From positions 1,674,001 to 1,738,000 of the forward strand of contig QUOL01000006.1 of assembly GCA_009761415.1 (NCBI GenBank): 64,000 nt of DNA, given 5' to 3'. Positions 1 through 12,040 of this stretch are shown here, piece after piece (positions within the stretch are counted from its first letter, which is position 1; every line of letters starts with the position of its first letter). This DNA is from Sarcomyxa edulis (taxonomy: Eukaryota > Basidiomycota > Agaricomycetes > Agaricales > Mycenaceae). The translations under genes were made by a program, and so were the position numbers. The notes below the pieces were generated by a model. It saw nothing but the letters and a program-made list of their open reading frames with translations. It searched no databases and had not been told where the DNA came from.

Positions 1-1422
1 CCGTGCTGAAACCAGTCGGTCGTTCGATGATGGCTTCGTCGTGAACACTCTGAGGAACCGGGGGTCTCGGGAACGATCAGGGATAGATTACCATTCCTAG
101 GCCATGTATAATGTGCACATGGAAGAAACGAGGTCTGATCATAATGCATAATTAGCCATGGATCGTCGATATTGGGATATCAAAATTCAGGACAACGTGC
201 CTTTCGAGAGATTATGCATATGCATATGTACGATGACGGAATGGACTCGTTGTTTTGCCTTTCCTTCGATGAACGTGTCGTCCATTCGTACCATAATAAA
301 AATAAAAATAAACCGTCCCCGCTCTCGCTGCAATAGGATGATGCGCCAGAGAATGGGATTTCGGCGTCGATCCCTCCGATGTATTAGGAGTTCGTTCGAA
401 AGTATGCGGCACGCCCCCCATCGAATGCTTGTTTCTTCGTCAAGATGATGCGAAATGTGCGTAGTTATTTGTGTACCTGAGTGGAGCATCGACGGGGATC
501 ATATGCATATAGAACGTTGACCGACGTACTTACTTTCGAATGCTTTCTGAGTGCCACCAGTAGCTGATATGGCTGGGTTACTGCAGATCGAGCGAAGATA
601 AGCATCGGCGTAGAATTTGAAAATGCCTTGAAATGAAGTATGATGGAAGAGATCAGAGATTTAGGCTCTCGAGAGTCAAGATTAAAAAACGTGCCTTCGT
701 GGTATTACGGACGTTTATGATAACGACGGAAATGGAGACCCGTTGACGCGCGCCGTAGACTGGGTCTTTGGACTGGCGTCCTTGGCCAGTGCCATAAGCA
801 TTTGTTGTCCGAGGAGTCAGGACACTGGAGATGATGTCGAAGAACATGCGAGAAGGTGACGGGAGCTTCCGATTCTGAAACCAGCCTGAGTGAGTACTCG
901 GGACCTCGTTATCTTCAGCGTCCATCCACGTCTACTGGTACGAGACCGGCGATGTCGTTACCGGGAAGATGGGTAGCAGCTGCTGAGAGTCATTTCCGCT
1001 CCCAAGCCACTCCCTAGGACAACCGAGATACCGAGACCACAGCACAGTCGAAAGAGGAACGGCCTCGAGCTGGAGAAACAAGTTAACGTTCACCAAGACT
1101 AGCGCTGAAGACGGGGAAGACCGTTTTCGTCCAGAAGACGAGTCTCAAGGACCGTTGTCCTCCCGATACGAACCGCTGCCCTTCGAGGTTCGAAGCGAAG
1201 AACCATGATTTAGCTCGAGGCCTTGACTCAAGAGAAGTCCGCGAGACTCCAGTACGTTGCGATGACAGAAAAGGTCAGTTTCATTGCTCATCTTCGTGAT
1301 TTACAAGGGGTATACGTATCGGATCGCCGCGAGAAAAGTGTCCCGTGAAGCTAAGAATATGGTAATTACATGTAACAGAATGCAGTAAGTATACAGATAA
1401 GGGGCTCACATAGCCATGTAGA
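1..1422. other. Unassigned left flank
   Basis: No gene could be supported here. Short ORFs occur on both strands (about 158-489 and, on the minus strand, 653-925), but none resembles a family I know and none joins into a longer spliced model. The minus-strand stretch 650-1270 has a few plausible splice signals and could hold the end of an unrecognised gene. The window edge may also cut a neighbouring gene. Confidence 0.4.
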
Positions 1423-2123
1423 TCATAGTCGCAGCACAAGTACCAATAGGCCTATCTCCACTGCTGCGACGACGCCAGACACGCCTGTACAAGGAGGACG
1501 CAGGGTCAGAATGGAGAGAGAAACGAGTTTAAATCCACGAACGAACCGACTACGATCCAGCCAGCGGTAATGAAAGGTCTTCCAAAAATGCGCTTTCCTT
1601 CTTGCCCGACGGTTTGAATGGCGTCACGGTTCAACCAAGACTCTTCCCCTTCCTTGTCGCGGTCCGCAAAATCATGCCGTGAATGTCTTGAGCGTAAGAA
1701 TGCCAAGACGAATAGGAGGCCTCCGAGGATGGCAAACAGGAGACCGACTGGTATGGATGAGCATGGAGAGAGCGGGGATTAATCCTGGTTGCACACTCAC
1801 TTCGATAGAATCGGTTGTCGAAGAGCCTCAGAATGGTTAGGGCATAACCCAGATTGCCTGGATATGGAAAAATGGACACAAACCAGGCAGGTTAGCTATG
1901 AAATCAAATGGTATTAGCAATAAGATATCGCACCAAGAGCCGTACGACTGTAAGCGCCGTGAAAAGTACGTTGCCGAGCACGAAGCTCGACGAGTTCAGT
2001 GAGATCGATTGGGAGGAAAGAATTGGCCCTGTGGCCTCTATCCCATGCATGAATATCAGCTATATTCCTGTCAATTCATACGACTCTCCGTCAATTCACA
2101 TACCTATAGCGATGTTGGCTCAT
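1423..2123 (-). CDS. DUF202-like small three-helix membrane protein
   Basis: Five-exon model: 2123-2104, 2037-1934, 1857-1801, 1747-1547, 1484-1423, giving 147 aa with all phases consistent. A short hydrophilic start leads into LTELVELRARQRTFHGAY at about residues 17-34. This resembles the conserved RTF..xxRTAL core of DUF202 (YidH-type) proteins. Three hydrophobic segments follow, at about residues 35-50, 57-75 and 115-147, with an arginine/histidine-rich cytosolic-looking loop (RSRHSRHDF) between the second and third. Three membrane helices is the DUF202 layout; the family's biochemical role is not established. The start ATG at 2123 is the first in-frame one, because the frame upstream is open but has no ATG. 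It is divergent from OXA1, with 215 bp between start codons. The family assignment is by recalled motif only. The splice model is well supported by branch-like sequences and phase. Confidence 0.6.
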
Positions 2124-2338
2124 GGGGTGCAGCTCATGAGAGGGAAGGACCAAAAAGAATTCGTCCCAATCGGGACATACGCGCTCACGAAAACTGCCAT
2201 CCTCCTCGACGTACCAAATTTTCTACGCACACGGAAGAGGTGAGTTTCATTCGAGAACGCGCTGGAAATTGAAAGGAATATCTAAACCATACTCTTTTGC
2301 AGGGTTCTTTCCGGGAGGATTGTCCGTGAAGCGTTGAC

Positions 2339-3913
2339 ATGGCTTTGGCAAGATCCAGCGCCAGGCTTAACTGCTTGAGACTGTCTTGTACGAGGTGCGT
2401 AATCGCAAAATTGACTCACAATAGCTCTTTCTGACCTTGGGCTTCTTCCAGGTCTACCATTGAGCTGTCTAACCACAATCGTACCCGTCTTTTCTCCACA
2501 TTATTGCAGGTGAGGGTGTACTTTATGCTCGTGCACTCGGTGGTACTAACTGCCCACCTGAATAGGGCTATAGCCCCATTTCTATCCCAAAACACGATCT
2601 GGTTCGGACCTCACTTACTGCACGAAGCTTATGGGGATTTTCGAGGCCAGCACCTCCGCCATCGTCTACGTCTTCGCCGCTACCAGTGACGGAGGACACT
2701 CTTCCCGAAACAACTACCACTGAAGCTACATCGACTGTCAATACTGCTAGTTTGGAAACAAGTCCGTCAGATATTCCTCCAGTCACGTTTGTTGAGACAC
2801 CAGCAGAGGCAGTATCTCCATTTGTTGGTACAGAAGGAACAGTTATCCCGGCCACTCCTACTCCAGACCTCCCAATACCCGACGGGTTTGTTCCCGATGC
2901 ATTCACCGTTTCTTCTTCTGTGGCCGACGTTGTACCTCAATTTCACCTCGGTGACTTTTCTGATATGGGACTTATCAGCTGGACCCCAGCCGGGCTCATA
3001 CGACAAGTCATGGAGCTTATCCACGTCTTCAGTGGTCTCCCATGGTTCTGGACAATAATCGCGAGTTGTATATTCTGGCGTCTCGTCACCGCGCCCGTCG
3101 CCATAACCGGTCTACGCACCTCTGCTCGTCTCGCTCCTTACAACGCGGAAATAAAAGCGGCGCAAGAGACTTTGAAAAAGGCCAGAGGCGATCGACAAGC
3201 GCAATTCCGATTCAAAGACCAGATGGCAAAAATCTACACCAATGCTCAAGTCAATCCACTCGGAATGATGGTACCAATTCTGCAATTTCCTGTACAATTG
3301 GGAATGTTCTTTGGCGTGCAAAAGTTGTGCCATATCCCTAATTCGCCATTTCTGCATAGTGGAGTTAGTTGGTTGCCGGACCTCACTCAGGCAGATCCAA
3401 CTTATATTCTACCAATGCTACTCGTGGTGTTCGCCAATACCCAGATTTCGGTATGTTGTTGCTCCAATGCTGACCCGGTGAACACGACTTGACATGATGT
3501 TATAGCTCGGAGCGAAGGACATGAACAATAACAGCCCTTCTACTGGACACCTTATGAACCTCTTCCGGCTAATATCAGTCCTAACAGCCGGTGTATTTGT
3601 GAGCTTCCCATCGGTGCGTTGTTGGTCTCTTCTCTCTCCCACTTGCAGGATTTTGACAATGATTCAGGGCCTCCTGGTATCGCTTGTTGCGTCGAGCGCA
3701 ATGACGTGTTTACAGACCCTCATCCTTCGACAGCCACAAGTTCGCAGCTACTTGGGTATCCCCATCCTTCCCCCGCATCTGCAGGGCCGGATACCTCCAC
3801 CATCGGAGTCCATCAAATATGTCAAAGACTGGTATCGGGAGATCGACAAGGAGAGACAATTGGCCATCAAGGGGCGTGCCAATAAATTTGACAACAAACG
3901 CAAAAGATTCTAG
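2339..3913 (+). CDS. OXA1: Mitochondrial inner-membrane insertase OXA1
   Basis: Five exons: 2339-2394, 2452-2509, 2566-3450, 3506-3613, 3668-3913; 450 aa. Oxa1/YidC/Alb3 proteins insert mitochondrially encoded and some imported proteins into the inner membrane and aid assembly of respiratory complexes. The first two exons encode an Arg/Ser/Leu-rich presequence ending near RTRLFST, typical of a matrix signal with an MPP-like cleavage site. A Thr/Pro/Glu-rich linker follows (about residues 60-130), then the insertase core from about residue 150. The core has the WTIIASCIFWR and NPLGMMVPILQFPVQLGMFF helices and the conserved late segment with LILRQPQVRSYLGIP. The tail is basic and Lys/Arg-rich, as expected for ribosome binding. 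The start was chosen because it alone gives the presequence and keeps phase; a GTG inside exon 3 would remove targeting. The next gene, the Na+/H+ exchanger, follows 209 bp later on the same strand. Confidence 0.93.
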
Positions 3914-4122
3914 GAGATGGATATAGGGAGTAGATACATCTAGAGAGAGTTGATATATACACCTATCTAATAAACCCCTCCTCGTCCTTTCGAAGCCAAA
4001 ATGAAACTAGAGTTGATCAGCATTTTGTGACTTATGTGACACCCCACTTCCCTCACTGCAGTGCCCCGCCCTAGGAGTGGACTTGCACGACGACCAACGA
4101 TTGTTACGAGATAGAGGTGACT

Positions 4123-6552
4123 ATGTCCATTGATCTGAGTACACTAACTAGAGCGGCAGCAGATCCATCCACTTCTCCTGCGCCCGTCGTAGAGGACGAG
4201 GAATTCTACTCATCATGGTCTCTCTTTCTCGTCTGCATGCTTCTCATTCTCTCCCTCTGGACTTCCTATTATCTTCAAATCAAACGAATACGTGCAATCC
4301 ACGAAACTCTGGTGTCTATATTCGCTGGAATGGCCGTAGGATTGATTGTGAGGCTGGCACCGAATCCGATGATCAGGGAGATGTTGGTGAGTGAAATGGC
4401 TGGATGTGTGGATGCGTGGACATTATTTGGGATCTTTTATACCTTTCACTGAAGCCGTCGGACATACTGGGGCCTAAACTTCATGCTGGGTTGGTCTGAT
4501 TCGTCTATTTCGCGCAGACTTTCAAGCACACCTTATTCTTCAATCTGCTGCTTCCGCCAATAATCTTGAACTCGGGATATGAGTTGAAACAAGTGAAGCT
4601 TCATTCTGATTCTGTACCACCAACGCCTCTCAATTGATTGATTATCGTGCCTAGGAAAACTTCTTTCGAAACTTTGGTTCCATCCTTATATTCGCGTTCT
4701 TTGGGACGTTTATATCCGCAGTCGGTGTGGGGTACGTTGTTTTCGAGATATTGATTTGAGGAGTTTTATATACTTACCACTTGCAGAATAGGGTTCTAGT
4801 CTACATTTACTCGTTCCTCGGTCTGGAATCCGTGGATTTTGGTTTGCTAGAATGTCTCATCTTTGGGTCCACCCTCTCCGCCACGGATCCCGTCACTATT
4901 CTCGCAATATTCAACCAATACAAGGTTGACCCAAAATTATACAGCATCATCTTTGGTGAAAGTCTGTTGAACGATGCTGTTAGTATCGTTATGTATGAGT
5001 GAGTCTCGTATTCTTTGCGTTTCGTCTAGAGATACGTGTCATTTACATCCGATAATTCATTAGGACATTGTCTCAGTTTCATGGCACCGAAATTTATCTG
5101 CACTCTATTTTCCACGGAATAGGAATATTCCTACTCTCGTTTAGTGTCTCGATGGCACTAGGAGTCTCATTTGGGCTCGCGATGTCCCTCTTGCTGAAGC
5201 ACTCGTCCCTCAATTTGTACCCCTCCATCGAAACCTGCCTGGTCGCCCTCGCCGCCTACACCTGCTATTTCTTCTCCAACGGCCTCTCCATGTCCGGGAT
5301 CGTATCTCTCCTCTTCTGTGGTATCACCCTCAAACATTACGCATATCACACAATGTCACGACGTACACAACGCGCCACCAAATACATATTTTCGACCCTC
5401 GCCCAGCTTTCCGAGAATTTTATCTTCATATATCTCGGCATGTCCCTCTTCACAGGTGCCCCAACAACAGAGAAAGTTACCAGTTACGTGAAACCTCTTT
5501 TCATTATCGTCACCACAGTCGCTGTTATCTTCACCCGTTATGCGTCCGTGTTCCCACTCTCCGAAGGTATCAATTTCTTCCAGAAACACGTTCGCGGACA
5601 ACGTACGGAGGAGCTTCCCCATTCGTATCAGATGATGTTATTCTGGGCAGGTCTGCGAGGTGCAGTTGGTGTGGCGTTAGCCGCAGGATTCAAAGGCAAG
5701 AGTGCTCAGACGCTAAGAACGACTGTTCTCGTCGTAGTGGTACTCACCGTTTTGTTATTCGGAGGCACGACGGCGAGGATGCTGGAGGTGCTCGGCATTC
5801 GTACAGGCGTCGAGGACGACGCGGCGAGTAGCAGCGAAGAGGAAGATCCTCCAGTCGGACGGAACGCATGGTTCGCACGGCGGGGTAACAATGTTTCTGC
5901 TGCTGGCAGATGGAGCAGATATGGGTATGTAGACGACGAACCAAGCTATCTGCCCGCGAGCAACAGTAATAATTCGCAGAGCAGTTTCCCCCGCGGCGGA
6001 TCGCCGAGAGTTGGAATACCCTATCAGCCACGGAGTTATAACCATCAGGCTCAGGCCCCGGTACTGACACCGCAGTCCCCGATTGGAACCCACGCCATTT
6101 TCTCCGCTGCTTCATCCGAATCTTTCGATGACTCGGATATCGGAGAGGTCCTCCCATTAGAACCAACGGCGATAACGGATTCCTCCCTCACACATCCGCC
6201 ACGTGAACAAGGTGCTGGGGCAATACTCAGTGGCGCAGGTATAGGAGAGGATGGAAAATGGTTCCAAGCTTTGGACGAGAGGTACTTGCTTCCGCTTTTC
6301 TCGAACGCCACTGCAAGCCGTACGTTCCATGCGCGAAGGGCACGACGAAACGCGTCTGGGGTTGGCGGTAGTGGCAGTGCTCTTGGAACCCCGGGAGGTA
6401 GCGAGGATGAAGAGGAAGATGAGCAAGAGGTGGACTTGGGTCCGGTCAACTCAACCACAGTAGGAGTGGATGAGAGTCGGTTAGAGAGAGGGCTGCCTAG
6501 CCCGATGCTGAGAAGCTCGAGTTCGAACGATAATAGATTATCATCCTCATGA
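4123..6552 (+). CDS. Na+/H+ exchanger, Nhx1/NHE type
   Basis: Five exons: 4123-4386, 4518-4592, 4655-4731, 4792-4998, 5064-6552; 703 aa. It is predicted to exchange cytosolic Na+ or K+ for luminal H+ in late endosome, vacuole or Golgi membranes (CPA1 family, yeast Nhx1 and animal NHE6-9 class). Visible signatures are the amiloride-site-like [11 protein letters not shown], the [11 protein letters not shown] helix, the ion-binding [16 protein letters not shown] and [10 protein letters not shown]. About 11-12 hydrophobic segments end near residue 435. A long cytosolic tail follows, rich in acidic clusters, Ser and Gly, with [12 protein letters not shown] stretches, and is longer than in yeast Nhx1. 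The N-terminus has one hydrophobic segment and no obvious cleaved signal. The first intron (131 nt) is about twice the local norm. ATG 4123 is used; the GTG six bases upstream is not a plausible eukaryotic start. Confidence 0.92.
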
Positions 6553-6881
6553 TTGAATGCGTCGAATACATTCTCTAGTAAACTCGTTGGTCTCATTCTA
6601 CCGTTGCTATGAGCCTGTGTAATGTGTTATTGGATACCCTGAGTTGTGAGGCGTTACGTTACAACATCAAAAAGAGAAAATAAGTGAGAAAGAAGGAGAG
6701 GTATGGGGGTACATGCGTGAGTATATGAAGCACTATGACTTCGGGTTGATTTAGAGTACTAAGGATGAATGATAGATGGTATACGGGAGAGATATACAGT
6801 ACAGCGAAAAACCGGAATAGGAGATAGACAGAGTTCTGTACGTCGAACTGGATATGGAAGAGACCATCGCGGTGTGAGGCA
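6553..6881. other. Convergent 3' intergenic region
   Basis: This is the stretch between the stop codons of the exchanger (+) and the G-alpha gene (-). It is A/G-rich with short AAAGAGAAAATAA-like tracts that could serve in 3' end formation for either gene. No coding signal was seen. Confidence 0.5.
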
Positions 6882-9061
6882 TCACATTAGGTCCGCGCGT
6901 CTCAGATGATCGCCTATAAACATTGTTGTCAGGTCATTCGGGACTAACGAACAATGCACACACTCACGGAGAATGGATTCCTCCACTGTCGTATCGAATG
7001 AATTAGCAACCATCACGTATAAAAGGGAACCACAGCTGTCGATGAGTACACGTACCTGCGGCGAGAGTAACAGCCGTTGCTGTGGTATCCTACGGGAAAA
7101 GCTTTTGAGTTAATCTGTCGGACGGACGTGGGAAGAGGCTTACAACAACTGAAGTCGTATAGCAATAGAATGGGCGAGCCACGGGCGAAAACTGCTTCGA
7201 AATTTCCCTGAAGTGCTGTTCGAAGTCTACGAATACAATTTAGTACATGAGAACTGATATTGTCAGAGAACGTACACTTGATCGCGGTGGGCAGATCGTT
7301 CTTTCGTTCCCCGTAAGTAGGAACATTTTCCTTGATCCTGATCCCTCTCTTCAATTTCGATTCCAAGAGGTCACATTTGTTTAGAAACAAGATGACTTGC
7401 GTCTTGGATAGTAACTTGCAGGCAATGACAGATCGCCAGAGCAAGTAACTATCTTCGAGTCGGTTGACACGACGGTCTTCAGCAAGTTTCTCGTCGAAAC
7501 AAGAGATTGGAGCAAGGAAAATGATTGCGTTGACTGGAGTGTACCGATGAGTAACGCACGCATAAATAGAAGATAGAAATTCTGACCATCATCGAAATAC
7601 GGATACCATGCCGCACGCTAGTCGTCGTTACTCAGACATATGAAGAGGTCAGGTGCAGGAGGAACTCACTGAAGATCGAGTACCTGATAAAATATTCCGT
7701 TGAACAAGGTGAATACAGATGGATGAAACCCTACTAACCTCCAACGTCAAATAATTTCCACTCTTGACCAGCAGTACGGCCTGGGATTTGACGGTGAGTC
7801 CAAATTAGTGGTCTCAACTTATAGACACCCACCATTCTGGAAAACGAAGCTGTACTCTTGTACCTGTGTGCCCATCGATCAATGGTAAGCAAGAATCAAT
7901 ACAATAGGAAAATGGGCACTCAACTCCCACAGTCCGTAGTCTAGAAAGTCAGGCAATCAGCCAAGTCATTGCGGAATAAGAGTCGGGTCAACGCACCGAG
8001 CCCGTACGACGTCCCCATCGCTCGGCTGATAGTTTGGCGTAGCGATCCGGTCGACATCGTTGAGAAAGCTGTCTACACGTGTGAAGAATAGTCTATATCA
8101 TCAGTGTGTATAGACTCACAAGCCTGGAGATTCCTGGATCCATGTCTTCCGTCGAGTCAGCATATCCTGTACTGATTGGTCGGTCCATAGTGATTTCATG
8201 TCGTCTTTGCAACTGGCAATGACAGTCGTTATTTCATCTCCGTCGCTCTTGCCTCTGCGTGCAGAATCGGGGCCAATTTCAGCACGGAATGGTCGTGCAT
8301 TACGAAACTTTTCGAGTGCGCTCTTCCATCCATTATTGGAATTGATCGAAAACTCTTGGAGAGCTTTCCTCTGAATGCTGGATTCGAAAGGTGCCGCGGT
8401 AAAGACAGTCGTAGTGTAAAGTTCCTGTGACGCCGAACCTAGTCTCTCCTCGAGGTCCGCTTGGATTTTCCGAAGGGGGCCAAGTCGAAGTTTCAGGAGG
8501 CGGTGCTTCTCTCCAAATTTCAAAGCACGTTTGTTAGTACGGACTCTAGTGTTTTCCGAATCCTCGTCGCTAGCCGTAGGCGATGATGACAATTCTCGTG
8601 AAATCAGCTCTAAAATATCGTTGACATTGCGGACGAGATTCATTTGAATCACACAGCGCCAAGAGGCGCGTTCCTCCGACCATTCGTTACTGGCATATGT
8701 TAACTGGAAATCTGTAAAAAGTGCGATCAATAATTGTATGTATATTGATAGACAATGAACAACTACTCTTGAGAGTCGCCGACTTTCCTGTAATGCAGAG
8801 GTAATCAAACAAGTGAATAGGAGAATAGACAAGCAATATTCAAGACGCACCCGATTCACTCTGGCCCAATAAAAGGACCTTTATCGGCCTCTTTCTTCTC
8901 TTGAGGGCAACCCGTTCCTTGTTCAGCTGCTCGTCGATCTCGTCACTAATCCTCCGAGCTTCACGCTCTGCGGCTTCTCGAGCTTGCCTCTCCTCTGGGG
9001 TCTCGTTTGAAGGAGGGGCGATTGCCAGAGTCAAAGGGTCTTCTTCGAGCGAGCGTCCCAT
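6882..9061 (-). CDS. Divergent heterotrimeric G-protein alpha subunit
   Basis: Fourteen exons: 9061-8851, 8787-8767, 8711-8120, 8068-7997, 7940-7920, 7863-7829, 7780-7739, 7683-7670, 7617-7587, 7533-7276, 7226-7144, 7089-7056, 6985-6968, 6913-6882; 487 aa. It should bind GTP/GDP and couple receptors to effectors at the plasma membrane. Motifs: P-loop GQSESGKS (66-73), switch I with R299 and T302, DVGG (329-332), NKCD (398-401) and a C-terminus ending ILRDHLRRADLM. It is larger than the usual ~355 aa because of a charged N-terminal region and an insert in the helical domain (about 105-200). Two oddities: switch II reads GGTRSSR, so the catalytic Gln is Thr333, and the guanine-contact TCAT is TSVV (457-460). 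Met1-Gly2 allows myristoylation but there is no Cys3. The donor after exon 6 is ambiguous (gtgtct, which fits phase, versus gtgggt four bases earlier). Confidence 0.9.
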
Positions 9062-11745
9062 GAAAGTAGCCTGAGCAGTCGCAGAGGTGAAAAATTATAA
9101 ATGAAGTATCACCATAAAAAATCAAAAGAAGGCAGTCCGTGTGCTGATACAATTCTCAGGGAGGTCCAGCACCCCAGGGCGGTGCCAGGTGGCAGAAAGT
9201 ATCAGAACCACACGGTTTGATGGGGTCCTCTTCAAGGCCCGTCGTTAGGCGTTGCGTCATAAAATCCGATTTCATAGCAAACCAACTTGGACACAACGAG
9301 CCCGGTTTTGATTTCGGAACATCCTCGGCGCCATTTTGCACATTGTGAGGTCTTTTTCTTCGTTTGTTGATCTTGCAGACTGCAGCTAGTAGCGAGGCTC
9401 CCAACATTCTCAACAAGCTTTCTCTGGTTAGGCAAAAGGAGCATACTATACAGTACTTCGGACCTGAGTCCGGAGAGGACTCATATCCATGATCGTCGGA
9501 GGGTTTGATTCCCCCGACAATCGACCCAACTCTTTCCATCAAAATTCTCAACCTTTTAGGTGTTTGAGGCGCAAAAGTGGAGCTTATACATACCGGCGTC
9601 CGAGTAACTGTGTCCATAGACGTTAAGCTATATCCCCATGAAACAAATCAGCCATGGACCTACTTTGACTTAGTCGGATTAACGCATGCTACGACGTACT
9701 GAACGACAGATTAGCGTACGCGTGAAACCCGACGCAATACACCAAGCTAGGAAATTCGCACTCAGCTTGAGAACTGCCAGAACATCAGATGGATATCATA
9801 TTTCCTCCGCACTTGAATGAAGACTGATCAACTGGAAGGCGAAAAGATGATCAGAGATGGGTCTCGCGGCTTTCATTCAAACGCGTTGTGTTCACGCAGC
9901 CCTATGGCACTCGAGCTGTTAGAAGACTAGGTATTTCTGCTGCCCGCTGTTCAGCTGTCGTGATGAAATCAAATCAAACCATCATCACCAAAGCCTGGTG
10001 ACAAGTCGATGAGATAGTTACATTTTCGAATGAATCGAGATAGCATACCTAATGTAGTGAGCTGTACGAAGCCCAGTAGTGTGAGCAATCCTATGGATGT
10101 AGATCAATACTCGAAGACTTTGCCATGTTCTTCAGCAGCCGTCGGTCAAGCATGGAGTATCGCACCTATTTTCATATCGCACTAAAGCAATCAGTCATCA
10201 AAAAGATAGCAGCAAATCGACAATCTCGCAGGGAGGGTCTTCCTTCTGAAAGATAGTGTTAAAGCTTAATAAGCTATCCACCCGGGTCTCTCTTCCGAGA
10301 AATCGCGCAAGACGGACCGGTGTTGATTGGTTCGACGTGGGTCGCTCTGTCACGAACAAAACCCACTCTATTCCGGTGAACAGATCTGTCACGAACTGGA
10401 CGGGAGTGCAAGAAGCCGGTCTCTTGGACAAGTCTGATAGGCGTCGTATAGGTTCATTTCTAGATAGTATGTTCTCATTGTCAGTGTCTACATAGGAATA
10501 GAGATCCGCTTACCTATTTCTACGGCTAGACAGCTTGAGGGCACTACCTGAAAATGTCATATAGTAGTGGAAACATGATCTGCAGAGGCAGAAGCAGCCA
10601 CGTTAGTCGTTATGGCCGGTCGAGGACAGCGTTCTCTCGGCCAGGTCATGGCCGAATAACATATATCAGAAATACGTTCATCATCCCTGTGACTGCCAGA
10701 AGGTCATTGGGCTGTCATATGTAGCTGATCGACCGGGAACATGCATCCTCATTGGAGGATTTAGCGCGAGATTCGGGACGGCTAGACGCGGTAGAATACG
10801 AAAACACCGGTGGCCTGGAGATGTGGGTATATTTAGCGCAGGCGAGAGCACGAGTCTAGCGAAGCAGTTGCAGGACTTGAATGGAGGCCCTGCAAGGACA
10901 AAACCTGTCAGGCTGTCCAAGATGAGTACATATCAGACATGCTGGCAAACATATGTCTTGAACATACATTTTTACAGCATATCTGAAGTAATTATCTTTG
11001 TCGGCGCTCAGTTGGCGTTCCGTGGTGGTAGGACATGTTAAGGATCGCGTGATCCGCCCACATGGGTGTTTATCGGCATTGAGGTATCGACGTGATCCTT
11101 GTACTTTGGATAAATATTCGATAGCCGTCAGTGGATGCTGTAGATCAGGGAAATATCTTCATCCATAGCGAAATAGGTGACAACAAGTCAAGTTCCTCAG
11201 CCCTGATATGTTGAAGTCCGCAGGCGACTTCAAGTTGGTTGGCGCGTCGAGAGGGGCTAAGTACGCGATCTATGGCACGAGACCAGATGAAGGGACTTGA
11301 GAGAGAAAGCGTTGGAGTTTGGTAGTGCATATATACGCATATAAGCTAGACTTTGCGCATGTCTACCAACTTCATCGGAGATAGTGTAAACGCGTCAATG
11401 AGTGTTAGCAAGATAACACAAGCCGTAGACAAGCCTAGAGTATCCGCTTACTGAAATAGAGGAGGTATATGCGCGCATATTGACTTCGAAATTCGAGCTG
11501 CGTCGCGCGATTGGGTCAAGCAGCGAAGGTCAAATTCACCAACAGTCAGGTCAAACTTGAGCTACTGAGAGGAGGCATATCTTGTGAAAGTCCTGCTGAG
11601 ATAATGTGAACGTAGAGAGGAGAATACCAAGTCTTGTCTTGAGTTCGCGCTCGATGTTGAAAGGCTGTCATGTGCAAGTCAGGAGGACGATGGGTTGGGC
11701 CGCTCGTTGATGAGGTGGCGTGGGAGAAGTGTGGTCCGTGCGCCA

Positions 11746-11751
11746 CACGTG
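11746..11751. promoter_or_regulatory. CACGTG E-box upstream of the bHLH gene
   Basis: Palindromic CACGTG, about 120 bases before the apparent 5' leader intron of the bHLH gene. It is the core site bound by Cbf1/USF-type factors, the family encoded just downstream. A single hexamer occurs by chance about every 4 kb. Confidence 0.4.
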
Positions 11752-11870
11752 TTCGAAAAGAGGTCACGACGAAATCACGGCCCACAAACGTGACTCCTCT
11801 CCTTGATCACGACCCACGACGCCAACTTATCTCGCTCAAAACTTTCTCTGTTTCTTCGTCGCAATACCAA

Positions 11871-11963
11871 GTAAGTCCATTCTTAAACGGTGATATATCA
11901 TATACATTCTCGAGCTCAATGCTAGACTTGAAACCTCCTCATTTTTTTATCCGTTCTTGGTAG
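11871..11963 (+). other. Probable 5' UTR intron of the bHLH gene
   Basis: A gtaagt donor at 11871 follows a pyrimidine-rich leader, and a ctagac branch-like sequence precedes an acceptor ending ttggtag at 11963. No ATG-initiated frame is disrupted. The 93 bases lie 77 bases upstream of the start codon, so this fits a leader intron; transcript data would be needed to prove it. Confidence 0.4.
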
Positions 11964-12040
11964 AAATATAATCTGATTATCTGCGACAGCAAAGCGTAAA
12001 CCGAACACGATTACAAGCAAAAAGTACTTCATCTCACCAT

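Larger units (their letters stand above)
9062..12040. other. Gene-poor stretch, possible degenerate membrane-protein gene
   Basis: Nearly 3 kb without a gene I can support. On the minus strand, about 10,440-10,060 holds short hydrophobic reading frames flanked by plausible splice sites. One encodes GLLTLLGFVQLTTLG before a gtatgc donor; another, about 10,431-10,198, includes DLFTGIEWVLFV. Together they faintly recall the fragmented exons of basidiomycete seven-helix proteins. The frames do not join cleanly, so a relic or chance is as likely. The minus ORF 9617-9156 has Cys and basic clusters but no recognised domain. The last ~300 bases are the promoter and 5' leader of the bHLH gene. Confidence 0.35.

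Noticed and set aside
1908..2243. A 111-codon plus-strand ORF
   Set aside because: It lies antisense to exons 1-2 of the DUF202-like gene, whose spliced frame shows a family motif and membrane helices; this ORF shows neither.
2686..3492. A GTG-initiated start for OXA1
   Set aside because: Two upstream exons keep phase and supply a mitochondrial presequence from a true ATG.
6051..6596. A 181-codon minus-strand ORF
   Set aside because: It is the complement of the Ser/Gly/acidic tail of the Na+/H+ exchanger and has no independent protein features.
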